Of a stretch of 64,000 nucleotides of DNA, positions 27,014 through 35,172 are shown piece by piece. This DNA comes from Actinomadura rubteroloni. GTDB taxonomy: Bacteria; Actinomycetota; Actinomycetes; Streptosporangiales; Streptosporangiaceae. How positions within the stretch are numbered: position 1 is the stretch's first letter; each line of letters opens with the position of its first letter. The DNA lies in NCBI RefSeq assembly GCF_002911665.1, contig NZ_MTBP01000004.1:478246-542245 (forward strand). The letters are read 5' to 3'. A program made the translations under genes and the position numbers. The notes beneath the pieces are model-generated. The model was not told the origin of the DNA. It saw only the letters and a list, made by a program, of their open reading frames with translations, and made no database searches.

Positions 27014-28515
27014 CGGACGGGGCTGAGCCGGAACACGCGCAGCGTCCGCCCGGACGACTCGACGTACCGGTCGTAGACGGGCCACACCGCGACCAGCCGG
27101 GGCCACGCCGCCGCGCGTTCGGGGCCGTCCAGCAGCCGCGCGGTGACGGGAACGGTCCGCCCCCGCCAGGTCACGAGGGCCGACGGGTGGCGCAGCAGGT
27201 TCCCCGTCCACGCCGGATGCGCGGCGCGCCCGAAGTTGGAGCCGACGACGAGCCAGCCGTCGCCGTCGGGCAGGCAGGCCAGCGGGGTGCGCCGGGGCCG
27301 CCCGGTCACGGCGCCGCGCGTCGTGAGCAGCAGGCTCGGGACCATCGCCTGCGACAGCAGGAACCGTCCGCCGGTGAGCCGGTTCAGCGCCCGGTCCGCC
27401 GGGGGGACGACCTTCGGCCCGACCTTGCGGAACCACGGCGCCGCCGCCATCCGCCGGACGGCGGGGCCGAGCCCGCGCTGCACGAGCGAGGGCCGCCGCG
27501 CGCCGCCGAGCCGTCCCGCGCGCCGCGCGTCCAGACGGCCGGACGCGGCGAGGAACCGCAGCGCGTCGGTGACGGTCTCGCGCACCGGGCGCAGCTCCAG
27601 CCCGAGCGCGTCCAGCGCGGGCCGGTCGTCGGTCGGGACGAGCCGCGCCATGAACTCGGCGGCGTCGCGCGTCAGCGGATAGGGCACCGGCCGGACGCGC
27701 CGGACCGCGTCCAGCGCCGCGCCCGCGCCCGTCACCACCGCCCCCGGCAGCGGGATCTTCACCGACCGCACGCCGGTCGCCGCGTCGCACAGCGCCGCCA
27801 GCTCCGGCCACGTCAGGTAGTGCCCGCCGAGCAGCCACCGCTCGCCGGTCTTGCCGCCGGTGACCGTCCGGGCCAGCGCGGCGGCGAGGTCGCGGACGTC
27901 CAGCACCGACACCCCGCCCGCCGTCAGCGGCCACGCGAACCGCAGCGCGGCGGCGAGCCCTTCCATCAGCGCGTCCGGGGCCGGCTGGTCCGGGCCGCAC
28001 ACCCCGCCGGGGTACACGATCGTGACGGGGGCGCCCGCGTCCTGGAGGCCGCGCACGTAGCGCTCGGCGGCGAGCTTGGACCGTCCGTACCCGGTGCGGC
28101 CCCCGGCGAGCGGCGACTCGGCGGTGATGACCGGCGCGGACGTCGGGAGGAACACCGCGACCGTCGACACGTGCACGACCGGCGACAGGCCCGCCGCGAC
28201 CGCGCCGCCGACCACGTTCTTCGTGCCGGTGACGTTGACGGCGTCGAGATCGGCCGGGCGGCCCGTCACGCCGAGCGCGGCGGCGGCGTGGATCGCCGCG
28301 TCGCAGCCCTCCAGCGCGGCGGCCACCGTCGCCGCGTCCAGCATGTCGCCGCGCACCAGCTCGATGTCCTTGGCGGCGATGCCGAGCGCGCCGAGCACCC
28401 GGACGGCCTTGGCGGGATCGCGGACGAGGGCGCGCGGCCGGTGCCCGGCCTCCACCAGCGCCCGCACGGCATGGGACCCGACGAAACCGGAAGCACCGGT
28501 GAGGAAGACGCGCAC
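26962..28515 (-). CDS. Fusion of an SDR/epimerase domain and an F420-type nitroreductase (Ddn-like) domain
   Basis: A 517-residue two-domain protein, read leftward. Residues 1-~325 form an extended SDR: TGASGFVGSHAVRAL (NAD-binding), a Tyr-x3-Lys pair in GYGRSKLAAE, and VVHVSTVAVF. Residues ~370-517 resemble the deazaflavin (F420)-dependent nitroreductase/Ddn family (DUF385): LLTTRGAVTGRPRRTPLACL and a WLVVGSNFG/HPAWTGNLLRHPSA pair. Such domains are normally separate proteins. GTG 28515 lies 6 bases after TAGGTT (28522-28527), predicting a leaderless mRNA. The tail overlaps the VanZ gene convergently. Both cofactors are inferred. Confidence 0.82.
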   Translation of the reverse strand: MRVFLTGASGFVGSHAVRALVEAGHRPRALVRDPAKAVRVLGALGIAAKDIELVRGDMLDAATVAAALEGCDAAIHAAAALGVTGRPADLDAVNVTGTKNVVGGAVAAGLSPVVHVSTVAVFLPTSAPVITAESPLAGGRTGYGRSKLAAERYVRGLQDAGAPVTIVYPGGVCGPDQPAPDALMEGLAAALRFAWPLTAGGVSVLDVRDLAAALARTVTGGKTGERWLLGGHYLTWPELAALCDAATGVRSVKIPLPGAVVTGAGAALDAVRRVRPVPYPLTRDAAEFMARLVPTDDRPALDALGLELRPVRETVTDALRFLAASGRLDARRAGRLGGARRPSLVQRGLGPAVRRMAAAPWFRKVGPKVVPPADRALNRLTGGRFLLSQAMVPSLLLTTRGAVTGRPRRTPLACLPDGDGWLVVGSNFGRAAHPAWTGNLLRHPSALVTWRGRTVPVTARLLDGPERAAAWPRLVAVWPVYDRYVESSGRTLRVFRLSPVRQVRPRKVRDSRRPSAR

Positions 28516-28521
28516 GCTTAG

Positions 28522-28527
28522 AACCTA
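28522..28527 (-). promoter_or_regulatory. -10 element TAGGTT, leaderless start
   Basis: On the minus strand, TAGGTT ends 6 bases before GTG 28515 with no ribosome site. Confidence 0.5.
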
Positions 28528-28775
28528 ACGTCCGGCCGTCCCGGGCCGCGGCTCATTCCGGGCGCGCCGCCGTCGGCCGCTCCCGGCCGCCGCGACCGGG
28601 CGCGGACGCACCCGCCGACAGAACGGGAATCGCCGCCTGAGCGGGCGTGTTCCGCCCGTCCCGCCCCGCCGGCCCGGCGCGGAATCCGCGACCGGCCCGC
28701 CGAATCGGGAGACGATCACCCGCGCGCGGTGAAAGACTCGGCGGTGGGCACGCACGGGCCGCGGAAACTGGGCGT

Positions 28776-31229
28776 ATGACGACGCAGAAACCTCCTGGCG
28801 GGAGCAGCCTCCCGGCCGAGACCGACGTGTTCGTCGGTCGCGACCGGGACGTCGCCGATTTGCGCGACCTGCTCGGGTCGCTGCGCGTCGTCACGCTGTG
28901 CGGCCCCGGCGGGATCGGCAAGACGCGGCTCGCGGTGCGCGTCGCGCGGTCGCTGCGCGCCGATCATCCCGGCGGGACGTGGTTCGTGGACCTGTCCGAC
29001 GCGCCCGCCGACGGCCCGCCCGGCACGGTCGGCCGCCGCGTCGCCGCCGCGCTGGAGATCGCCGAGGAGGACCACCGCGCCCCCGCCGGGGTCATCGCCG
29101 ACACGATCGGGACGCGCGGCGTCCTGCTCGTCCTGGACAACTGCGAACACCTCGTGGACGACTGCGCAGAGCTGGCCGGGGTGCTGCTGAACCGCTGCCC
29201 GGGGCTGCGGATCCTCGCGACGAGCCGGGAGCCGCTGCGGATGGCCGCCGAGACGGTGTGGCGCGTCCCGCCGCTGGAACCGGCGGAGGCCGAGCGGCTG
29301 TTCGTGGAGCGGGCGCGGGCCGTCCGGCCCGACTTCACCGTGACCGGCGCGGTCGCCGCGGTCAGCCGCGCGCTGGACGGCGTCCCGCTCGCCCTCGAAC
29401 TGGCCGCCGCGCGGGTGCGGGTGCTGTCGGCCGAGCAGATCGCCGACCGCCTCACCGACCGGTTCCGGCTGCTCAGCGCGGGCGACCGGACCGCCCCGCC
29501 CCGCCAGCGGACGCTGCGCGCCGCGATCGACTGGAGCTACGAACTGCTCGGCGACGCCGAACGCGTCCTGCTGCGCCGCCTGTCGGTGTTCGCGGGCTGG
29601 ACGCTCACCCGCGTCGAGCAGGTGTGCCGCGACGACCCGCCCGCGCTCACCGGCCTGGACGGGCACGACCCGCTCGACCTGCTCACCGCCCTGTCGGACA
29701 AGTCCCTCGCCGTCGTCGCCGACGAGGTCGCGGGCGAGACCCGGTTCCGGCTGCCCGACAGCATCCGCCAGTACGCCGCCGAACGGCTCGTCGCGGCGGG
29801 CGAGGACGCCGAGGTCCGCACCCGGCACCGCGACGCCCTCTTGGAGGACGCCGAGCGCCACGCCGAGATCGCGCTCGCCGAGATCCCCGCGACGTGGGAG
29901 GAGCGCGTCGCGCTGTTCCAGCGCTACGACGCGGAGATGGAGAACGTCCGGGCGGTGCTGTCCTGGTCGCTGGACCGGCACGAGTACGAGGAGGGACTGC
30001 GGCTCTGCACCGCGCTGCGCACGTTCTGGATCGTCCGGGGACGGCTCGGCGAGTGGATCGAGATGACCGACCGGTTCCTCGTCGGCGCCCTGGACGCGCC
30101 CGCGTTCGTCCACGGCCCGGGGCTCGCGGGCCGCGCGCAGCTCGCCGTCGGCGCCCGCGACTACCGCACCGCCGCCGAGTTCGCCGGACGCGCCCTGGAG
30201 CCGTGCCGCAAGGCGGGCGACGACTTCATGACGGCCGTCGCGCTCAACACCCTCGCCGAGACCGACATCGTCGCGGGCCGGTTCGCGGAGGCGACCGTCC
30301 GGCTGGACGAGGCCGACGCCGTCGCGCGCGGCGAGTGCCAGGAGTGGAACCGCGCCTACGGGCGGATCGTCCGGGGCCGGCTGCGGATCCGGGAGGGCCG
30401 GCTGCGCGACGCCCGCGACCTGCTCGAACAGGGCCTGACCGGGATGCGGGAGATCGGGCAGCTCTGGGGCGCGGCGCACGCGCTGATCGGCCTCGGCCGC
30501 GTCGCGACGCTGCGCGGGGACCTGGCCGCCGCCGGGTCCTGCTACGGCGCCGCGCTGCCCGCGCTGGTCGCGGTCGGCGCGCGGCCCGAACGCGCCCGCG
30601 CCCTGGCCGGGCTCGGCCGGGTCGCGCTGGCGCGCGGCGACACCGCCGCCGCGCGCGCGGCGCTCGGGGAGAGCCTGGAGCTGAGCCGGTCGGCGGGCAT
30701 CCGCCCGGACGTGGCGCGCTCGCTCATCGCGTTCGCCGAGCTGACGGCCCGCGAAGGCGACGAGCGGAGCGCGGTGCTGCTGGCCGGGGCGGGCGCGGCG
30801 CTCCAGGAGGCCGCCGCGCCGGACCCGCGTCCCGGCGGCGGGGCGCGCGTCGAGGGGCTGCTGGAGCCGATCCGGCGGCGGCTCGGCGAGCCGGTCGTCG
30901 CGCAGCTCTGGGGCCAGGGCCGGGTGACGACGCCGGAGGAGGCGATCGCGCGGGCGCTCGCGGGCCCCGGCGACGCCGTCCCCGACGCCCCGCGCGACGC
31001 GCCCGCCGGGGCCGCGACCCCCGCCAGCACGCTGACGGCCCGGGAACGGGAGATCGCCCGGCTCGTCGCGCGCGGCCTCAGCAACCGGGGCATCGCGGGC
31101 GAACTCGTGATCAGTCCGGCGACCGTCGCGCGGCACGTCACCAACATTCTCGGCAAGCTGGGCTTCACGTCCCGCGCCCAGGTGGCCGCTTGGGCAGTGG
31201 ACCATATCTCCGAGGAAACCCGCAGCTAA
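28776..31229 (+). CDS. ATP-binding LuxR-family regulator
   Basis: An 817-residue regulator of the large ATP-binding LuxR (NB-ARC/TPR/HTH) group. The P-loop GPGGIGKT lies at residues 43-50. Then come LLVLDNCEHLVDDCA (Walker B), ILATSREPLRM (sensor) and GVPLALELAAARVRVLS. Helical TPR-like repeats fill about residues 300-700. The last ~70 residues are a LuxR HTH: LTAREREIARLVARGLSNRGIA, then SPATVARHVTNILGKLG. The ligand is unknown. ATG 28776 is the first plausible start, but its ribosome site is weak. The next genes read the same way and could be targets, though nothing in the sequence proves it. Confidence 0.88.
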   Translation: MTTQKPPGGSSLPAETDVFVGRDRDVADLRDLLGSLRVVTLCGPGGIGKTRLAVRVARSLRADHPGGTWFVDLSDAPADGPPGTVGRRVAAALEIAEEDHRAPAGVIADTIGTRGVLLVLDNCEHLVDDCAELAGVLLNRCPGLRILATSREPLRMAAETVWRVPPLEPAEAERLFVERARAVRPDFTVTGAVAAVSRALDGVPLALELAAARVRVLSAEQIADRLTDRFRLLSAGDRTAPPRQRTLRAAIDWSYELLGDAERVLLRRLSVFAGWTLTRVEQVCRDDPPALTGLDGHDPLDLLTALSDKSLAVVADEVAGETRFRLPDSIRQYAAERLVAAGEDAEVRTRHRDALLEDAERHAEIALAEIPATWEERVALFQRYDAEMENVRAVLSWSLDRHEYEEGLRLCTALRTFWIVRGRLGEWIEMTDRFLVGALDAPAFVHGPGLAGRAQLAVGARDYRTAAEFAGRALEPCRKAGDDFMTAVALNTLAETDIVAGRFAEATVRLDEADAVARGECQEWNRAYGRIVRGRLRIREGRLRDARDLLEQGLTGMREIGQLWGAAHALIGLGRVATLRGDLAAAGSCYGAALPALVAVGARPERARALAGLGRVALARGDTAAARAALGESLELSRSAGIRPDVARSLIAFAELTAREGDERSAVLLAGAGAALQEAAAPDPRPGGGARVEGLLEPIRRRLGEPVVAQLWGQGRVTTPEEAIARALAGPGDAVPDAPRDAPAGAATPASTLTAREREIARLVARGLSNRGIAGELVISPATVARHVTNILGKLGFTSRAQVAAWAVDHISEETRS

Positions 31230-31318
31230 CCCGCCGGATATGCGTACACACGGCACCCGGCTCCGAATACGCAACCGGTTGCGCACTCTGGAGCATGCGC
31301 ATCGTGCGGATGCGCGCC

Positions 31319-31324
31319 TACGGT
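31319..31324 (+). promoter_or_regulatory. -10 element TACGGT, leaderless start
   Basis: TACGGT lies 6 bases before ATG 31331. The same layout (TACGTT, 6 bases) recurs before the next gene. Confidence 0.5.
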
Positions 31325-31330
31325 CGCCCC

Positions 31331-32845
31331 ATGATCTCCCTCGGTGCGGGCGGGGGCGCCCTGATGACCATGACCATGACGATGGCGCGGGCCGTGTTCG
31401 GCGCCGCGGACGACCGGGTCCGGGGCGCGCGGACGGCCGTCCTGGACGCCGTGACCGGCCACGGCCCGACCCACGCCGAACTGGCCGCCGCCGTCGGGTC
31501 GGCCGCGGCCGGACTGGCCCGGGAGGGCGTCGGCCCCGGGACGGTCGTCGCGCTCCACCTCCCCGACGGGCCCGAGTTCGCGCTCGCGCTGCACGCCGTC
31601 GCGGCGGCCGGCGCGGTGCCGTTCCCGGTCCGCGTCACCGCGACGTCCACCGAACTGTCCCGGCTGCTCAACGCCGCCGGCGCGCAGGCGCTCGTGACCT
31701 GGCCCGGCGCGCCGCTGGAGCAGGTCCGCGCCGCCGCGCGCACCGTCCCCGGCCTGCGCCGGGTGTTCTGCTTCGGCGCGGTGCCCGGCACCGAGCCGTT
31801 CGCGGCGCTGCTCACCGGCGGCCCCGCCCCGGGCGTCGACGTGGACGCCGCGCGCGACACCGCGCTGCTCGTCTGCACGCGCGGCGACGGCGGCCCGCCG
31901 CGCCCGGTCCCGCTCACCCACGCCGAGGTCGTCGCCGGGCTGCTGCGCGTCGCGGACGCGGGCATGATCGGCGCGGCCGACACCGTCCTGTCGGCGGTGC
32001 CGTTCGCCGACGTCCTCGCGCTCAACGGGCTGCTGAACCCGGCGCTGCGGCTCGGCGCGACCGTCGTCGCGCTGCCCGGCGGCGGCCACCACGACCTGCT
32101 GCGCGCCCTCCAGGACCACGACGTCACCGTCGCGCTCCTCGATCCCGGACGCGCCACGATGCTCGCCTACGACCGGGCCGTCTCGCGGTACCGGCTGCGG
32201 CTGCGCGCGATCGTCGTCACCGCCGGGCCGCTCGACGCGCGGACGGCCCGCGCCCTCGCCCAGCGGCTCGGCTGCCCCGTCCGGCAGGCGTACGGGCTCG
32301 CCGAGGCGGGCGGCCTCACCCACCTCAACCTGCGCGCCGCCGAGGAGTGCACCGCCGACTCGGTCGGGCGCGGGCTGCCCGGCGTGTCCTGGCGCGTCGT
32401 GGACCCGGCCACCGGCGACGACCAGTCCGCCTACCAGCCGGGCGAGCTGTGCGTGCGGGTCCCGGCGGCGGGCGACGCGTCGCGCTGGCTGCCCGCCGGG
32501 GACTCGGCGTTCGCCGACGAGCACGGACGCGTGTTCGTCCTCGGCCGCATCGGCGGGCCCCGGCCCGAGCCGCAGCCCGAACCCGACGCCGTCCTCGCCG
32601 CGCACCCCGCCGTACGGGACGCGGCCGTCGCGCCCGCCCCCGACCTGGACCTCGGGCTCGTCCCGCACGCGTTCGCCGTCCTCGCCGAGCCGGTCCCCGC
32701 GGCCGACCTGCTCGCCTACGTCAACGCGCACGTCCCGCCGAGCCGGGGCGTGGCCGCCGTGCACGTCGTGGACGCCATCCCGCGCGGCCCCGGCGGACGC
32801 GTCCGCCGCCGCGCCCTCCTGGAACGGGCGGGACTCGGATCGTGA
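31331..32845 (+). CDS. Degenerate adenylate-forming (AMP-binding) protein
   Basis: A 504-residue acyl-CoA synthetase/NRPS-A-like fold. Recognisable parts: YGLAEAG (A5), LPAGDSAFADEHGRVFVLGR (A7/A8) and the C-terminal subdomain. Key residues are changed: the P-loop TSGTTGxPK is replaced by CTRGDGGPPRPVPLTH, and the A10 lysine is Arg (PRGPGGRVRRRAL). Thioesterification of a normal acid by the usual mechanism is therefore doubtful. The N-terminus contains an odd MTMTMTM run. ATG 31331 follows a -10 element at 6 bases. The stop overlaps a GTG of the next gene by 4 bases. Confidence 0.75.
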   Translation: MISLGAGGGALMTMTMTMARAVFGAADDRVRGARTAVLDAVTGHGPTHAELAAAVGSAAAGLAREGVGPGTVVALHLPDGPEFALALHAVAAAGAVPFPVRVTATSTELSRLLNAAGAQALVTWPGAPLEQVRAAARTVPGLRRVFCFGAVPGTEPFAALLTGGPAPGVDVDAARDTALLVCTRGDGGPPRPVPLTHAEVVAGLLRVADAGMIGAADTVLSAVPFADVLALNGLLNPALRLGATVVALPGGGHHDLLRALQDHDVTVALLDPGRATMLAYDRAVSRYRLRLRAIVVTAGPLDARTARALAQRLGCPVRQAYGLAEAGGLTHLNLRAAEECTADSVGRGLPGVSWRVVDPATGDDQSAYQPGELCVRVPAAGDASRWLPAGDSAFADEHGRVFVLGRIGGPRPEPQPEPDAVLAAHPAVRDAAVAPAPDLDLGLVPHAFAVLAEPVPAADLLAYVNAHVPPSRGVAAVHVVDAIPRGPGGRVRRRALLERAGLGS

Positions 32846-32907
32846 CACCGCTGAGCTACACACCCCCTTACACACTTCTGCGGATGTGGTGGCGACGCCG
32901 CCGCGCG

Positions 32908-32913
32908 TACGTT
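32908..32913 (+). promoter_or_regulatory. -10 element TACGTT, leaderless start
   Basis: TACGTT lies 6 bases before ATG 32920, inside the short region between this gene and its paralogue, and supports ATG 32920 over GTG 32842. Confidence 0.45.
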
Positions 32914-32919
32914 CGGCGC

Positions 32920-33870
32920 ATGTTCGACGGACACTTCGGCCACGCGGCCGTATCCGAGACGACGGTGACCCAGGCGGTGCTGGCGGCGGCCCGGGAGCAC
33001 GCCGAGCGCGGCTCGGGACGTCCCGCCCTGGTCGACCCGCACCGTGAACTGGACTACGGCCGGTTCGCGGCCTCGGTGCCCGCCGCCGCGACCGGCCTGC
33101 GCCGGCTCGGCGTCCGCACCGGGGACGTCGCCGCGATCCACGTCACCGGCGTCTGCGACCACGCGCTCGCCGTCCACGCGGTGGCCGCCGCGGGCGCCGT
33201 GCCCGCGCCGCTGCCCGCGACCGCCGAGGTCCCCGAACTCGCCGCGATGATGACCGAGTGCGGCGCCCGGTTCCTGCTGACCGGCGCCGCGACCGCCGCC
33301 GAGGCCCTGGCCGCGACCGAGCGGTCCTACGTCCGGCAGGTGTTCGCGTTCGGGAACGTCCCGGGCGCGACGCCGTTCGCGCGGCTGGTCGAGGCGGGCG
33401 CGCCGCCCGTCGCCCCCGACCCCGGGCCGGGCCCGATCGCGCCCGCCGACCCGCTGCGCGACCTCGCGCTGCGCCTCTGCGATCCACCGGAGGGGATCAC
33501 CCACGCCGAGCGACTGGCCGACCTGTACCGCCTCGGCGGCACGGCCGGGCTCGGCGTGGATGACGTTCTGGCCTGCCACCCGGGGGACTGCTCCACCCCC
33601 GCCTGGACGGGCCTGGTCGACCTGTGCCTGCTGCACGGCGCGACGCTCGTCGCCGTGCCCGAGCCGGGTCTGCCCGAGCTGCTGGCCGCGATCGGCCGGC
33701 ACCGGGCGACGACGGCGGTGGTCACCCCCGCCAAACTGCGGGCGCTGGCCTTCGGCCACGCCGAGATCCCGGTCGGGGACGTCCGGCTCCTGGTCACCGG
33801 GCGTCCCGACCCGGACGTCCTCGCCGCCTGCCGCGCCCGCCGGGGCTGGATCGTCGTCTCGATCGGTTGA
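32920..33870 (+). CDS. Truncated paralogue of the adenylate-forming protein
   Basis: A 316-residue product equal to only the N-terminal part of an adenylate-forming enzyme. It aligns with the preceding protein: GLRRLGVRTGDVAAIHVTG here versus GLAREGVGPGTVVALHLPDG there, then AVHAVAAAGAVPAPLPA, RQVFAFGNVPGATPFA and a VTPAKLRAL block. The P-loop is gone (LALRLCDPPEGITHAE), and A5-A10 and the C-terminal subdomain are missing, so it cannot be a working ligase. It may be a decaying duplicate or a partner of the first protein. A GTG at 32842 would give 342 residues. Confidence 0.7.
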   Translation: MFDGHFGHAAVSETTVTQAVLAAAREHAERGSGRPALVDPHRELDYGRFAASVPAAATGLRRLGVRTGDVAAIHVTGVCDHALAVHAVAAAGAVPAPLPATAEVPELAAMMTECGARFLLTGAATAAEALAATERSYVRQVFAFGNVPGATPFARLVEAGAPPVAPDPGPGPIAPADPLRDLALRLCDPPEGITHAERLADLYRLGGTAGLGVDDVLACHPGDCSTPAWTGLVDLCLLHGATLVAVPEPGLPELLAAIGRHRATTAVVTPAKLRALAFGHAEIPVGDVRLLVTGRPDPDVLAACRARRGWIVVSIG

Positions 33871-33875
33871 ACCGG

Positions 33876-34349
33876 TCAGCCGAGCAGGTGCCCGTTGGGC
33901 TCCTTGGCCCGGGACGCGAGGACGGGCATCTCCACGACCTCGACGCCCGCCGCGCGGAGCCGGTCGGCGCCGGTCGCGGGGACGAAGACGTCCGGCTCGC
34001 TCCAGGCGAACACGACGCGGCGGATCCCGGCGTCCAGGACCAGCTCCGCGCACGGCCGGGGACGCGACGCGCGGCGCCCGCACGGTTCCAGGCTGCTGTA
34101 GAGCGTCGCGCCGCCGAGGTCGGTCCCGGCCGGGACGCGGCGCAGCGCGGACTCCTCGGCGTGGTCCTTCGGGTCGTCCTCGCGGGAGTGGCCGCGCGCG
34201 ATCCGCGTCCCGTCCGCCGCGACGATCACCGCGCCGACCGAGAACGCCGACTCCGACGGCGGGCACAGCGCGGCGAGGTCGCAGGCCAGGTCCAGCCAGA
34301 CGAGGTCGGCGTCGGTCGAGCCGGGGGCCTGCGGCTCAGCCACGGGCAC
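33876..34349 (-). CDS. RibD-type (CMP/dCMP-like) deaminase, split from its reductase
   Basis: A 157-residue zinc deaminase with the cytidine-deaminase-like fold: HAEESAL (His63, Glu65) and SLEPCGRRASRPRPC (Cys90, Cys100). The ten-residue spacing between the cysteines is that of RibD-like pyrimidine deaminases rather than cytidine deaminases. It reads leftward and overlaps the preceding reductase gene by 14 bases (8 if GTG 34343 is used). In riboflavin synthesis, RibD is a fusion of these two activities; here they are separate. A role in a flavin-like or other pyrimidine pathway is inferred. Confidence 0.78.
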   Translation of the reverse strand: MPVAEPQAPGSTDADLVWLDLACDLAALCPPSESAFSVGAVIVAADGTRIARGHSREDDPKDHAEESALRRVPAGTDLGGATLYSSLEPCGRRASRPRPCAELVLDAGIRRVVFAWSEPDVFVPATGADRLRAAGVEVVEMPVLASRAKEPNGHLLG

Positions 34350-35022
34350 CGCCGATCAGGTAGCGCAGCAGCGCGAGGTCGCCGACGCGCGTGACGGCGT
34401 CGAGCCGCATCGGCCGGCGCGGGCTCTGCGGGAACACGCCGGGCCGGACGAACCGGGGCGCGGCCGGGTCGCCGAGGAAGAACGGCGCGACGACGAGCTG
34501 CAGCTCGTCCGCGAGGTCCTCGGTGAGGAACCGGGTGTGGATGCCGCCGCCGCCCTCGACCATGAGCCGCCGGATCCCGCGCGTCCACAGGTCGGCGAGG
34601 ACGCGCGGCAGGCTCACCGGGTCGCCCGCGTCGATCACCTCGGCCACGCCGCCGAGCCGTTCGGCGAGCGCCGGGACGACCTCGGTGCGCGTGTAGACGA
34701 GCTTGGCGACGTCCCCGGTGGTGAAGAACCGCGCCGCCGGGTCCAGGTCGCCGCCGGAGGTCAGCGTCACCTTGACGAGGTCGCCCGGGACGCCGCGCGC
34801 GACGCGCCGCTCGCGCCGCGCGGGGGAGCGCAGCAGCAGCTTCGGGTCGTCGCGGCGGACGGTCTCGGCGCCGACGAGGATGGCGTCGCAGGTGGCGCGG
34901 ACGCCGTCCACCCGGTCGAAGTCGGCGGCGCTGGACAGCCGCAGCCGCTCGGGGGTGGCGTCGTCGATGTAGCCGTCGGCCGACATCGCGCAGCTCAGCA
35001 GCGTGTAGGGGCGGTCGCTCAC
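34336..35022 (-). CDS. RibD C-terminal-type pyrimidine reductase
   Basis: A 228-residue dihydrofolate-reductase-like protein of the RibD_C family. Landmarks: LLSCAMSADGYIDDAT at the N-terminus, DAILVGAETVRRDDP (NADPH and substrate loop), RRLMVEGGGGIHTRFL and VAPFFLGDPAAP. RibD_C proteins reduce aminopyrimidine ribosyl phosphates with NADPH. GTG 35022 lies 6 bases after TACAGT (35029-35034), predicting a leaderless mRNA. It is followed by the separate deaminase gene in an overlapping unit. Confidence 0.82.
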   Translation of the reverse strand: MSDRPYTLLSCAMSADGYIDDATPERLRLSSAADFDRVDGVRATCDAILVGAETVRRDDPKLLLRSPARRERRVARGVPGDLVKVTLTSGGDLDPAARFFTTGDVAKLVYTRTEVVPALAERLGGVAEVIDAGDPVSLPRVLADLWTRGIRRLMVEGGGGIHTRFLTEDLADELQLVVAPFFLGDPAAPRFVRPGVFPQSPRRPMRLDAVTRVGDLALLRYLIGGARG

Positions 35023-35028
35023 GTGATC

Positions 35029-35034
35029 ACTGTA
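35029..35034 (-). promoter_or_regulatory. -10 element TACAGT, leaderless start
   Basis: On the minus strand, TACAGT ends 6 bases before GTG 35022 with no ribosome site. Confidence 0.5.
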
Positions 35035-35172
35035 GGGGAACCGCCCGGTGATCAGGAGAGATTCTCACGCCCGGTCGCACGGTACGGGGAATCCGACATT
35101 TCCCCGGCTTTGGGGGCGATCGGCGTTTCACCGAGCGACTGTCGGCGGCGGTCCCTAGGGTGTCGTCCCGAC

